The position numbers were made by a program, and so were the translations under genes. Below, piece by piece: positions 54,501-61,495 of a DNA stretch of 64,000 bases. Position 1 is the stretch's first letter; the number at the start of each line of letters is the position of its first letter. Under the pieces are notes generated by a model that saw only the letters and a list, made by a program, of their open reading frames with translations, ran no database searches and was not told the origin of the DNA. This stretch comes from an uncultured Paraprevotella sp. (lineage in GTDB: Bacteria; Bacteroidota; Bacteroidia; Bacteroidales; Bacteroidaceae): contig URKA01000007.1 of assembly GCA_900548345.1 (NCBI GenBank), positions 37,614 through 101,613 of the forward strand, written 5' to 3'.

Positions 54501-54633
54501 ACTCAACGTGGCACTGACACGGGCACGGAAACAACTCTTCCTTGTCGGCAACCGCGACCTACTTGTGCATGCCGCAGCCTACAAGGACTTAATAGAATAT
54601 ATTCCCCAAGAAAACTTTTATCCGATACGCTGA
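51541..54633 (+). CDS. Dna2-like protein: RecB/Cas4-type nuclease fused to a Upf1-type SF1 helicase
   Basis: A 1030-residue protein. The N-terminal half holds a PD-(D/E)XK nuclease of the RecB/Cas4 type: GRMDLL (Asp near 248), ELKSGK (Glu and Lys near 261-263) and QMALYKE (Q-x3-Y near 280), in the correct order. The C-terminal half is a superfamily 1 helicase: Walker A GPPGTGKTS near 600, DEAS motif II near 719, GDHKQLPAV motif III, ERYQGSQRD motif V and VALTRARKQLF motif VI. The same nuclease-helicase order occurs in eukaryotic Dna2, which processes flaps and resects ends. Whether the Fe-S cysteines of Dna2 are present is unclear. Third gene of the udk-mltF operon; convergent with an HpaII-type gene 20 bp after its stop. 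Confidence 0.88.
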   Translation: MTEDSQRTSDASLRQQPEASSRQWSKRIRITVSHWDERFVYGKDNEHPATGLLKVLYADNEQSPFAALRTQLYEGAQLNLLSVCIQRENVTGETESAPVLYPELLVLEPDFLLDITSLCACIQPYGYSAYTYLLNKFTPQERSAAIQLGNAANQFLDDCIYEQDKMTGEDDEQPYLHSLRKSFCNAPLTYSTLPDIDRSFFDACRTQYRNIRGMVHKHLGEANIDTRQTGVQLEPSFLCEALGIQGRMDLLTSDFSRLVELKSGKASEYPALRPRDEHRFQMALYKEILYYNMNRARASVHSYLFYSRYPQCYAINVSRTDIQRIMALRNAICHIERRLRNGESQALIEELTETNINILRCTDRFYTQYLRPRISRIVVPLHRMEDTESAYFHHFLTFMEREQFLAKVGDGQSGSCPGFSGTWRCDTQTKRQNGNILTGLHLSPLADEDGAIVRIHADLPQYEDDFLPNFRLGDMVMLYERNDEHDNVTCKQFFRCLIEELHPQHILLKLAYKQHNADVFHTENAYAIEPGYMDAGFSQAYSGLFSLLTAPKERKELLLGMRRPETDSSAQLNGCYLNEETNRIVLQAKRAKDYFLLTGPPGTGKTSVALKAMVEDFLGDTPQKTLLLMAYTNRAVDEICAMLSSIVPQPEYIRIGQELNCDKTYRHRLLKHVIQHADSRRRIFETLAPIRIFTGTISSICGQMELFSLKPIDVAIIDEASQVLEPQLLPLLCATTQAHSGDYNLRRCAIGKFILIGDHKQLPAVVMQPAKESQVNDERLHRIGLTNCRNSLFERLHTLQKLQGTEGISAMLHRQGRMHPALSEYVNFRFYNRQLDIVPLPHQQQELEWKNYPQDEWHAFVARTRMGFFTVIPNEIQENDKSNRKEAETVSKLVQTFKLLYEMNGMQPELARHIGIIVPFRAQITMIRTLLAQQGIADADNLTIDTVERYQGSQRDIIIFNTTVSRPDQLPALSENVLTEGQEIDRKLNVALTRARKQLFLVGNRDLLVHAAAYKDLIEYIPQENFYPIR

Positions 54634-54653
54634 CCGTAACATAAAAAGACCTT

Positions 54654-55742
54654 CTACCTCTTGACGAATCCCACTTTCAGGTTCAGTTTAAGGTAGTAAG
54701 CCCTGTTCTCACGCTCCAGATAGCCGTACTTATCCTTATCCGGCTGCCCTTTCTCCAGGCGCGTGTGGGTGAACAGGAAATCGGCGAAGACCTGACGCTC
54801 CGTCTTACGGTAACAAAGCATTTCCCCTCGCTCATCCACCATCACGAAACCCTCTATGGCCGACTCGCGCCCGTCGTATTGCTTCGTGGGCCGCATCCCC
54901 ATCGCCAATGCCAAAAGAAGTTCCTTGATTTTGTGACGGTAATAAAGATGCTTCCGAATCAGTTCTTCTTTTATCTTCAGCGGATTGCGGTCTTCAATAA
55001 TCGCCGTCAACTCATCCACCCGGCTTATATTGTCCAGATGCAGTGTCCTAACCATCTCGGCAAGCACACGACCGATATTCAAGTCTATCAGGCACAAGTT
55101 GCTACGGAATATCTTGTCGGCCACATCATTGTACTTCAGTATGCCGCCCATGCTCTCGATGTAAAGCATGCGTCGCGCCACTTCGGACGGATTGTCCGGA
55201 GTCTCAGTAAAATTAATCTTGTTCACGGCCGGCTGCGAAAACCTGACACCGGACTGCTCGAACTTCAGATTTGCCGTACGCCCTCCGTCCAACAGCGGAT
55301 TCATGCCGCACAAGCGTGAATAGATGCGAAAGCCCATAGGCGGAAAAGAATCGTCATGGAACACGATGTGCAGATCCGTACGGTCCTCCGTACAGGCCTC
55401 CATATCATAAATGTTCAGCGCATCGAGGAAACCTTCCACTCCTTCCGGCGCCTCAATGTCGGTTCCTGCACCTTGTTTCAACGCATTGAAAATCATTCCG
55501 GCCACCGTAGCGAAGTCCTCACGCGGAAACCGTTCTTCCCAGTCGGTTCCCGTAACGAGGATATGGTCTTTCTCTACCGTATAACGCCGCTCGCCATCGT
55601 GTTCCCGACGGACTACCGCCGCTACAGGCAACACGCGCGCCGATGCCTTTCCTTCTTCGTCACCCAGTGCCAGACCTCCCTTGGCCAGCAAGGAAAACAA
55701 CACATACAATTCATTCCATTCTCTGCGGGTAGCTGTCAGCAT
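54654..55742 (-). CDS. HpaII-family type II restriction endonuclease, orphan
   Basis: A 362-residue protein matching R.HpaII in length. The start at MLTATRREWNELY (55742) is preferred: the longer frame would begin with a TTG inside the -7 box at 55782-55789. Family likeness is seen in REWNELYVLFSLLAKGGLALGDEE at the N-terminus (in shorter pieces such as EWNELYVLFSLLA) and in FRIYSRLCGMNPLL and ANLKFEQSG. HpaII-type enzymes cut CCGG. No DNA methyltransferase gene is present in the window, which is unusual for an active type II enzyme. It ends 20 bp from the convergent Dna2-like gene. Specificity and activity are unproven; assignment is by eye. Confidence 0.75.
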   Translation of the reverse strand: MLTATRREWNELYVLFSLLAKGGLALGDEEGKASARVLPVAAVVRREHDGERRYTVEKDHILVTGTDWEERFPREDFATVAGMIFNALKQGAGTDIEAPEGVEGFLDALNIYDMEACTEDRTDLHIVFHDDSFPPMGFRIYSRLCGMNPLLDGGRTANLKFEQSGVRFSQPAVNKINFTETPDNPSEVARRMLYIESMGGILKYNDVADKIFRSNLCLIDLNIGRVLAEMVRTLHLDNISRVDELTAIIEDRNPLKIKEELIRKHLYYRHKIKELLLALAMGMRPTKQYDGRESAIEGFVMVDERGEMLCYRKTERQVFADFLFTHTRLEKGQPDKDKYGYLERENRAYYLKLNLKVGFVKR

Positions 55743-55781
55743 ATCTATTCTGTAAATAAGGTTCTCATTCGTTTTACGCTG

Positions 55782-55789
55782 CAAAATTA
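55782..55789 (-). promoter_or_regulatory. HpaII-family gene promoter -7 box
   Basis: Minus-strand TAATTTTG (TAnnTTTG) 40 bp before the ATG at 55742. It also overlaps the possible TTG start at 55784, which argues against that start. Confidence 0.55.
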
Positions 55790-55865
55790 ATGAATAATCC
55801 CCTATTATCCGAAACTTTCTCTGTAAGAATCACAAATCCACACCGTATGATTCAGTATGATTCAG

Positions 55866-55873
55866 TATATTTG
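55866..55873 (+). promoter_or_regulatory. serine dehydratase promoter -7 box
   Basis: TATATTTG (TAnnTTTG) preceded by a direct duplication of TATGATTCAG (55846-55865). The start codon is 22 bp downstream. Confidence 0.55.
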
Positions 55874-55895
55874 CCGAGAAATTCATATAAAGACC

Positions 55896-57119
55896 ATGAT
55901 TACATTAAAAGAACTATACCGCATCGGCTACGGTCCGTCGAGCAGTCATACCATGGGACCGCGAAAAGCCGCGTCGCAGTTTTTGGAACGCCATGCCGAC
56001 GCGGCTTCGTTTGAAGTAGTGCTGTACGGAAGTCTTGCCGCCACCGGCAAGGGACACATGACCGACCTCGCCATACTGGAAGTGTTGGGACGCCGACGCA
56101 CCACCATCATCTGGGAACCAAAGACCTTCCTGCCGTTTCATCCCAACGGAATGACTTTTATGGCTTTTGACGACAAAGGCAATGAACTGGAAGAATGGAC
56201 AGTGTTCAGCGTAGGTGGCGGAGCCTTGGCCGAAGAAGGTGTGGAGGGAACTCCGCAGGAAGAGATTTATACGATGGACAAAGCCACCGACATTCTCTCA
56301 TGGTGCGTGAATACGGGAAAAAGCTACTGGGAATATGTGGAAGAATGTGAAGGGAGCGGAATATGGGACTACCTGGAAGAAGTGTGGGAAACCATGAAAC
56401 AGGCCGTATGCAACGGTCTGGAACATGAAGGCGTGTTGCCCGGCCCGCTTTGCCTGCCCCGCAAGGCTGCAGCCTATCGCGTGCGCGCCGAAGGCTACCA
56501 GCACTCCATGCGCACACGCGGACTATTGTTTGCCTACGCACTGGCGGTGAGCGAAGAGAATGCGGGCGGAGGCAAAATCGTAACGGCACCCACCTGCGGT
56601 TCGTGCGGCGTGCTCCCCGCTGTGCTGTACCATCTGTCCACCTCACGCCAAATCAGCGACAAACGCATTATCCGCGCACTGGCCACGGCTGGTCTGTTTG
56701 GCAATATCGTCAAGACCAACGCATCCATTTCAGGCGCAGAAGTGGGATGCCAGGGCGAAGTGGGCGTGGCCTGTGCCATGGCTGCCGCGGCTGCCACACA
56801 GCTGTTCGGCGGAACACCCGCACAAATCGAATACGCTGCCGAAATGGGATTGGAGCATCATTTGGGACTGACATGCGACCCGGTGTGCGGCATGGTGCAA
56901 ATCCCGTGCATCGAGCGCAACGCCTATGCAGCGGCACGTGCCATGGACTCAAACTCTTATGCCATGTTTACCGACGGCATTCATCAGGTATCATTCGACA
57001 AGGTGGTGGAGGTGATGAAGAAAACCGGACACGACCTGCCTTCCTTATATAAAGAGACGGGAGAAGGCGGACTGGCCGAGGACTACAACCCGATGTGGGA
57101 CTCGCTGCACGCGCATTAA
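55896..57119 (+). CDS. sdaA: L-serine ammonia-lyase (iron-sulfur type)
   Basis: A 407-residue one-chain serine dehydratase that converts L-serine to pyruvate and ammonia with an oxygen-sensitive 4Fe-4S cluster. The start MITLKELYRIGYGPSSSHTMGP is the family N-terminus; the longer frame begins before the -7 box. The N-terminal beta domain (about 1-150) is followed by the catalytic alpha domain with TAPTCGSCGVLPAVLYHL, GAEVGCQGEVGVACAMAAAA and LTCDPVCGMVQIPCIERNA (here in shorter pieces such as CDPVCGMVQIPC), the cysteines of the cluster. It overlaps the convergent LMW phosphatase stop by four bases. Confidence 0.96.
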   Translation: MITLKELYRIGYGPSSSHTMGPRKAASQFLERHADAASFEVVLYGSLAATGKGHMTDLAILEVLGRRRTTIIWEPKTFLPFHPNGMTFMAFDDKGNELEEWTVFSVGGGALAEEGVEGTPQEEIYTMDKATDILSWCVNTGKSYWEYVEECEGSGIWDYLEEVWETMKQAVCNGLEHEGVLPGPLCLPRKAAAYRVRAEGYQHSMRTRGLLFAYALAVSEENAGGGKIVTAPTCGSCGVLPAVLYHLSTSRQISDKRIIRALATAGLFGNIVKTNASISGAEVGCQGEVGVACAMAAAAATQLFGGTPAQIEYAAEMGLEHHLGLTCDPVCGMVQIPCIERNAYAAARAMDSNSYAMFTDGIHQVSFDKVVEVMKKTGHDLPSLYKETGEGGLAEDYNPMWDSLHAH

Positions 57120-57586
57120 AGTGCGGATTTCAACTCGTCGAGCAGTCCGGCACAGGCATCTTCCAGGATGTCGAGCACATTCTCGAAACCTGTATCGCCA
57201 CCGTAATAGGGGTCGGGCACATGGTCGACCACTTTGACACGACAATAAGAGGCCATGGCGCGTACTTTGTTCTCTTCGTCAAGACCCGGTGCCATTTCCT
57301 TCAGGCGGGAGAGGTTACGGTCGTCCATACCGACAATCAGGTCAAAGTCGAAAAAGTCATCGTACTTCACCGGGCGGGAAAGGTGGGTAATCCTGTAACC
57401 ACGGCGCGCGGCATGCGCCCGCATCCGTGCATCCGCCGGCTCGCCCTCGTGATAGTCTATCAGCCCGGCTGAGTCGAGTGCAATCTCATGCTCCAGGCCG
57501 GCTTCCGCCACATAACGGCGCATGATTTCCTCGGCAGCGCAAGACCTGCATATATTGCCGAGACAAACAAACAATATCTTCTTCAT
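57116..57586 (-). CDS. low-molecular-weight protein tyrosine phosphatase
   Basis: A 156-residue phosphatase with the P-loop CLGNICRS (Cys8, Arg14) at the N-terminus and the general-acid loop DPYYGG near residue 130. The start at MKKILFVCLGN (57586) is the family start. In capsule-forming bacteria such enzymes act on tyrosine kinases that control polysaccharide export, but no kinase is encoded nearby. Its stop overlaps the convergent serine dehydratase stop, so the two ends share four bases. Confidence 0.94.
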   Translation of the reverse strand: MKKILFVCLGNICRSCAAEEIMRRYVAEAGLEHEIALDSAGLIDYHEGEPADARMRAHAARRGYRITHLSRPVKYDDFFDFDLIVGMDDRNLSRLKEMAPGLDEENKVRAMASYCRVKVVDHVPDPYYGGDTGFENVLDILEDACAGLLDELKSAL

Positions 57587-57622
57587 ATCGAAAAAACGTT
57601 TAAATACAAATAAATACATCTC

Positions 57623-58348
57623 ATGAAACACACCGCATCACTTCTGATCATCCTGCTTCTTCTGTCCGCCTTCGCAGAGGCACGCGAAGGGAGCAAAAAA
57701 TGCACCTGTCGGCGTCATCTTCCGCACTTGTGCGCAAAACATTTCGGACGGGTATGGAAAATAGAGTCCGAAAGCGACGGATACACAGCGCGTTTCATGA
57801 ACGACACACTGGAGCTCATCGCCCCGAAAGGCCTCACCTTGTGGCACAAGAAGAAGATGAAAGGCAATGTCACCATCACCTACTTCGCCCGTGTGATGGA
57901 CGAAGGGCATCCGGAAGACCGCCTCAGCGACCTGAACTGTTTCTGGATGGCGAGCGACCCGAAGGCACGAAGCGTATTCGGCAGGATGAAACAGCGTAAA
58001 GGCATTTTCACCAACTGCTACGCTCTGCAACTGTACTACATGGGCTACGGTGGAAACTCAAACACAACCACCCGTTTCCGCCGCTACGATGGCAACGAGA
58101 AAGGGATAGACAACCCATCGGAACGCCCCGCCGTGCTGAAAGAATATACGGATTCGGCCCACCTGCTCCGTCCCAACCGATGGTACTACATCGTGTTGAA
58201 ACGGACAGGAAACCGCATCCGGTATTTCATCGATGACGAGTGTCTTGTGGACTACATCGACCCGAATCCCCTGACGGAAGGCTGGTTCGGTTTCCGCACC
58301 ACATGGTCGCGCACACAAATCACAGGATTCACTTACAGGGAAGAGTAG
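57623..58348 (+). CDS. secreted DUF6250-type lectin-like protein
   Basis: A 241-residue exported protein with a signal peptide (about 1-20, LLLLSAFAEA). The mature part is a concanavalin-like beta-sandwich with the DUF6250 pattern: ITYFARVMDEG, DLNCFWMASDP, YYMGYGGNSNTTTRFRRYDG and RYFIDDECLVDY. DUF6250 occurs alone or attached to polysaccharide lyases and hydrolases in Bacteroides loci for pectin-type glycans; catalytic activity is not established. Divergent from the phosphatase gene and convergent with a small lipoprotein gene. A link with the PL11 lyase at 39.5-44.1 kb is only a thematic guess. Confidence 0.75.
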   Translation: MKHTASLLIILLLLSAFAEAREGSKKCTCRRHLPHLCAKHFGRVWKIESESDGYTARFMNDTLELIAPKGLTLWHKKKMKGNVTITYFARVMDEGHPEDRLSDLNCFWMASDPKARSVFGRMKQRKGIFTNCYALQLYYMGYGGNSNTTTRFRRYDGNEKGIDNPSERPAVLKEYTDSAHLLRPNRWYYIVLKRTGNRIRYFIDDECLVDYIDPNPLTEGWFGFRTTWSRTQITGFTYREE

Positions 58349-58366
58349 CCTCTCCCCCGTGCTTTC

Positions 58367-58882
58367 TCACCGGTCGGATGTAATGGTGTAAGAGGCGTTT
58401 CCACCGGCCCTGCCAAACAATTCGCCGCTCCCCGTCGTACGAATACTGCCGTACAGACCGGAGTGCCCGTCGTTCGTCCCGTTGCCCACCGACTGGGGAG
58501 CACGTGCCGAATAGCTGTATTCGGCATTGAAACCTACCGACACCGACTTGGAAGTAACAGTCCCTTCACCCAGCACATCCTCCGGAATTTGAAATTCCAG
58601 ACAGGGGTCCGACTTGTCGGTGTCGTACACCACGGTTATCGTTGAATCCACCAACGCTTTTCCGGCACATTCCACCTTCCAGGTGTACTTGGCGCGATAA
58701 AGCAAATCTCCGTAACTCTGCTGTACGGCCGTAACAGACACTTTCTCGCCGGGATGCCATGCCGAAGGCGCGAAACGGAATCCTTTGAAAGTGGGCAATA
58801 CGGAATAATGTTCATCCTCGCATGCCGTAAAGGCCAGCAACGAAGCCACCACGAGAGCGATTGTGCAAATGATATTCTTCAT
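58367..58882 (-). CDS. small lipoprotein of unknown function
   Basis: A 171-residue lipoprotein: MKNIICTIALVVASLLAFTAC with the lipidated Cys at 21. The mature part has a beta-sandwich look with AWHPGEKVSVTAVQQSYG and AKYTWKVECAGKALVDSTI, resembling an immunoglobulin-like or PKD-like domain. No named family is recognised. It follows maf by 15 bp on the same strand and is probably the last gene of the nitroreductase-DUF2520-kdsC-maf unit. Confidence 0.65.
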   Translation of the reverse strand: MKNIICTIALVVASLLAFTACEDEHYSVLPTFKGFRFAPSAWHPGEKVSVTAVQQSYGDLLYRAKYTWKVECAGKALVDSTITVVYDTDKSDPCLEFQIPEDVLGEGTVTSKSVSVGFNAEYSYSARAPQSVGNGTNDGHSGLYGSIRTTGSGELFGRAGGNASYTITSDR

Positions 58883-58897
58883 GTTTCTTTTATGTAA

Positions 58898-59479
58898 TTA
58901 TAATGTTTTCAATTCCTTATACAAGCGTTGCACCGGAAGTCCCATCACATTGAAATAAGACCCGCGCAAGGATGATACGCCCACATACCCAATCCATTCC
59001 TGTATCCCGTAGGCACCGGCCTTATCCATGGGACGGTAGCGGTCCACGTAATAACGGATCTCTTCTTCCGACAGGTTGTCGAAAGTCACCTCACTGACCA
59101 CGGCAAAAGTGCGCTTCTCACTTGCCGTCATCAGGGTCACTCCCGTGATGACTTCATGTGTCCGGCCCGAAAGCATCCCCAACATCCGGCATGCCTCGGC
59201 TTCCGAATGAGGCTTACCCAACACTTGTCCTTCCGACCACACGATGGTATCGGCCGTGATGACAAGCTCATCCCGGCCCATGGTCCGCTCGTATGCTTCG
59301 GCTTTCTTACGGGATATGTACTGCGGAATCTCCTCTCCCGACAAAGTGTCGGGATAAGACTCGTCGATACCCGGCACGATTCTCACTTCATAGTCTACGT
59401 CCAATCCGGCCAGAAGTTCCTTGCGCCGAGGCGAGTTACTGGCCAGTACGATATGATATTTTTTCAGATTCTCCAGCAT
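58898..59479 (-). CDS. maf: Maf-type nucleoside triphosphate pyrophosphatase
   Basis: A 193-residue house-cleaning enzyme that hydrolyses dTTP, UTP and modified nucleotides. The N-terminal ASNSPRRKELLAGL, the catalytic ITADTIVWSEG and the central MLGMLSGRTHEVITGV segment are all typical of the YhdE branch. Start at MLENLKKYHIVLAS gives the normal length. It is 15 bp after kdsC in the same operon. Confidence 0.94.
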   Translation of the reverse strand: MLENLKKYHIVLASNSPRRKELLAGLDVDYEVRIVPGIDESYPDTLSGEEIPQYISRKKAEAYERTMGRDELVITADTIVWSEGQVLGKPHSEAEACRMLGMLSGRTHEVITGVTLMTASEKRTFAVVSEVTFDNLSEEEIRYYVDRYRPMDKAGAYGIQEWIGYVGVSSLRGSYFNVMGLPVQRLYKELKTL

Positions 59480-59494
59480 AACTTTTCCTTTTTG

Positions 59495-60013
59495 TCACCA
59501 TCCGAAGGCCTTTTCATCACAAAGCCATTTGCCTTGGGCCTTCATCACTTGTTCTATCACGTCACGGCCGCACCCGCATCCACCTTTCAGATGAGAGATG
59601 TAGATGGCAGTGTCTTTAATCTCCGGCGCCGCATCGGCGGGCGCACAAGGACAGCCACAACGCTTCATCACCTCGTAATCCGGAATGTCGTCGCCCATAT
59701 AGAGCACTTCTTCGTCCGACAGACCGTACCTGTCAAGGAACTCTTCATAAGTCTTTATCTTCACGGCACACCCCAGATACACGTCGCGCACCCCCAGTCC
59801 CTCGTAGCGTTTCCGCACGGCTTCCGTCCGTCCGCCGGTAATGATGGCCACATGGAAGCCCATCTTCACTGCCAGCTGTATGGCATAGCCGTCCTTGATG
59901 TTCACCGTACGCATCGGCTCGCCGCCGGGGTGAAGCAGAATGGTTTCCGCGCTCAACACCCCGTCCACATCGAAGGCGAGTGCCTTGATTTTCCTTAAAT
60001 CGTAATCAATCAT
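59495..60013 (-). CDS. kdsC: 3-deoxy-D-manno-octulosonate 8-phosphate phosphatase
   Basis: A 172-residue HAD-IIIA phosphatase that makes free Kdo. Motif I is AFDVDGVL (nucleophile Asp near 14), motif II IITGG, and motif III GDDIPDYEVMKRCG; the short insert between strands and the C-terminal GGCGCGRDVIEQVM are those of KdsC. It completes the Kdo set with kdsA and kdsD, which lie 35 kb away in this window. Spaced 9 bp after the DUF2520 gene. Confidence 0.93.
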   Translation of the reverse strand: MIDYDLRKIKALAFDVDGVLSAETILLHPGGEPMRTVNIKDGYAIQLAVKMGFHVAIITGGRTEAVRKRYEGLGVRDVYLGCAVKIKTYEEFLDRYGLSDEEVLYMGDDIPDYEVMKRCGCPCAPADAAPEIKDTAIYISHLKGGCGCGRDVIEQVMKAQGKWLCDEKAFGW

Positions 60014-60022
60014 ACCTTTTCT

Positions 60023-60802
60023 TTATTTATCATTCCGGACGGAACGGTGTATGCTTTTACTCATCATCTCGTAAATCTCCCGCATATCGTCTTCGCCCTC
60101 CAACATCTGCAGATGCCTTCCTATCACATTCTCGTCATACCGCACAGCCGGACCCGTCTGTGCCTCATGCGGCGAAAACCGATGCACCTTGCGGGCGGTT
60201 TCGTCAACCAACGGGAGCATCACGTCGAACGGAATGCCCTGCCGCTCCAGAAGCCCGGCCGAAAGCGCATAACAATGGTTGACGAAATTACAGGCGAACA
60301 CGGCCGCCACATGCAGATAAGCGCGACGCGATGAAGACATCTCCTCCACCCTGTCCGACACGGACAAGGCCATCGCCCTCACCGTTCGCAGGGTTTCGGC
60401 ATCGGACGCCTCTATAAAACAGGGAATTTCCTTGAAACGGACTTCCTGCAATCGGGAAAACGTCTGCATCGGATACAGCACCCCGTAGCGCACGGCCTGT
60501 CCGCAAAACACATCGGCCGGCATGCTTCCCGACGTATGGAGGCACAACGCCCCTCCCACACGTGGGGCAATCTCCCCGACCAGCCGTTCAAGCACGGAGT
60601 CCTTCACCGAGAAAACGTACACCTCCGCCGTCAGGTCCACACGGCCGACATCATTCGTCGCCGGACATCCCAGAAGCCCGGCCAACGCCGAGGCGGACTC
60701 CATCGTGCGGCTATAGACCTGCACGGCTTCATGCCCTGCTTCTTTCAGCGCCAATCCCAGCCTCGTGGCCAGATTGCCGGCTCCAATCCATGCGACTCTC
60801 AT
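60023..60802 (-). CDS. Rossmann-like DUF2520 protein (predicted oxidoreductase)
   Basis: A 259-residue protein with an N-terminal NAD(P)-binding fold (VAWIGAGNLATRLGLAL) and a C-terminal DUF2520 helical domain, as in F420-dependent-reductase-like proteins. The ATG at 60802 is the start; it overlaps the nitroreductase stop by four bases (ATGA). Family members are conserved next to kdsC and maf in Bacteroidota, but the reaction is unknown. The surrounding genes suggest a general metabolic or envelope role. Confidence 0.87.
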   Translation of the reverse strand: MRVAWIGAGNLATRLGLALKEAGHEAVQVYSRTMESASALAGLLGCPATNDVGRVDLTAEVYVFSVKDSVLERLVGEIAPRVGGALCLHTSGSMPADVFCGQAVRYGVLYPMQTFSRLQEVRFKEIPCFIEASDAETLRTVRAMALSVSDRVEEMSSSRRAYLHVAAVFACNFVNHCYALSAGLLERQGIPFDVMLPLVDETARKVHRFSPHEAQTGPAVRYDENVIGRHLQMLEGEDDMREIYEMMSKSIHRSVRNDK

Positions 60803-61341
60803 TCCTGTGGCGTATCGAACATATTGAAATGCACTTTTTCCCAAAGCAGCCGGTCTTCGTTGAACGGCTTGCGTTCCATTCCCTTATGACCTATCGCCAC
60901 GATGGAAAGCACACGGAGGTGCTCCGGTATATGCAGCATGGCACGCACCATCTCCTCGGCCGGTTTTCCGTCTGCCATGGAGCGGTTGCGCACCTGGACC
61001 CAACATGCGCCCAATCCCAAGTCTTCCGCTTGCAGAAGCAACATGGTGGATGCCACCGAGGCATCTTCTATCCACACGTCGCTCACCTGCGGGTCGGCCA
61101 ACACGACTACTGCCAGCGGCGCACCGGCCACCAGTTCGGCTCCCTTGTCCTTGCAGTGTGCCAACTGTTCCAAAAGTGGCTTGTCGTCCACCAATACAAA
61201 CTCCCAGGCATGGGTTCCCTTGGAAGAAGGCGACATCAGTGCGGCGCGCAACAATGCCACCACCTCGTCCTGCGTCAGTTCCTCTTCCGTAAACTTACGC
61301 ATGCTGCGACGTATCTTTACCAGTTCACTGAAGTTTTCCAT
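60799..61341 (-). CDS. nitroreductase-family flavoprotein
   Basis: A 180-residue FMN-dependent oxidoreductase of the nitroreductase fold. The N-terminus LVKIRRSMRKFTEEELTQDEV is the typical FMN-phosphate binding region (two Arg and Ser), followed by AALMSPSSKGTHAWEFVLVDD and GLGACWVQVRNR. Substrate cannot be named. First gene of the nitroreductase-DUF2520-kdsC-maf-lipoprotein unit; a -7 box lies at 61380-61387. Confidence 0.9.
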   Translation of the reverse strand: MENFSELVKIRRSMRKFTEEELTQDEVVALLRAALMSPSSKGTHAWEFVLVDDKPLLEQLAHCKDKGAELVAGAPLAVVVLADPQVSDVWIEDASVASTMLLLQAEDLGLGACWVQVRNRSMADGKPAEEMVRAMLHIPEHLRVLSIVAIGHKGMERKPFNEDRLLWEKVHFNMFDTPQE

Positions 61342-61379
61342 ATCTTATTATCTTTTGTGTTTCTGTTTTCCGATTTATG

Positions 61380-61387
61380 CAAAGATA
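61380..61387 (-). promoter_or_regulatory. nitroreductase-kdsC operon promoter -7 box
   Basis: Minus-strand TATCTTTG (TAnnTTTG) 39 bp before the nitroreductase start. Confidence 0.6.
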
Positions 61388-61474
61388 CATGTTTTCCGCA
61401 GCATTATGAAAAGAAATCGACGGGGAATGAATTTTTTCAGCCGAAATTTTGAAGAAGTTTCATACAAAAAAGCG

Positions 61475-61482
61475 TATTTTTG
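61475..61482 (+). promoter_or_regulatory. TonB-dependent receptor promoter -7 box
   Basis: TATTTTTG (TAnnTTTG). It lies only 13 bp before the ATG at 61496, so the leader is very short. Confidence 0.55.
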
Positions 61483-61495
61483 CGTTATGGATAAC

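Noticed and set aside
61341..61495. SusC/SusD-type polysaccharide utilisation locus around the TonB receptor
   Set aside because: No SusD-like gene or glycosidase adjoins the receptor within the window; only 87 bp after it are visible, so a locus beyond the edge cannot be excluded.
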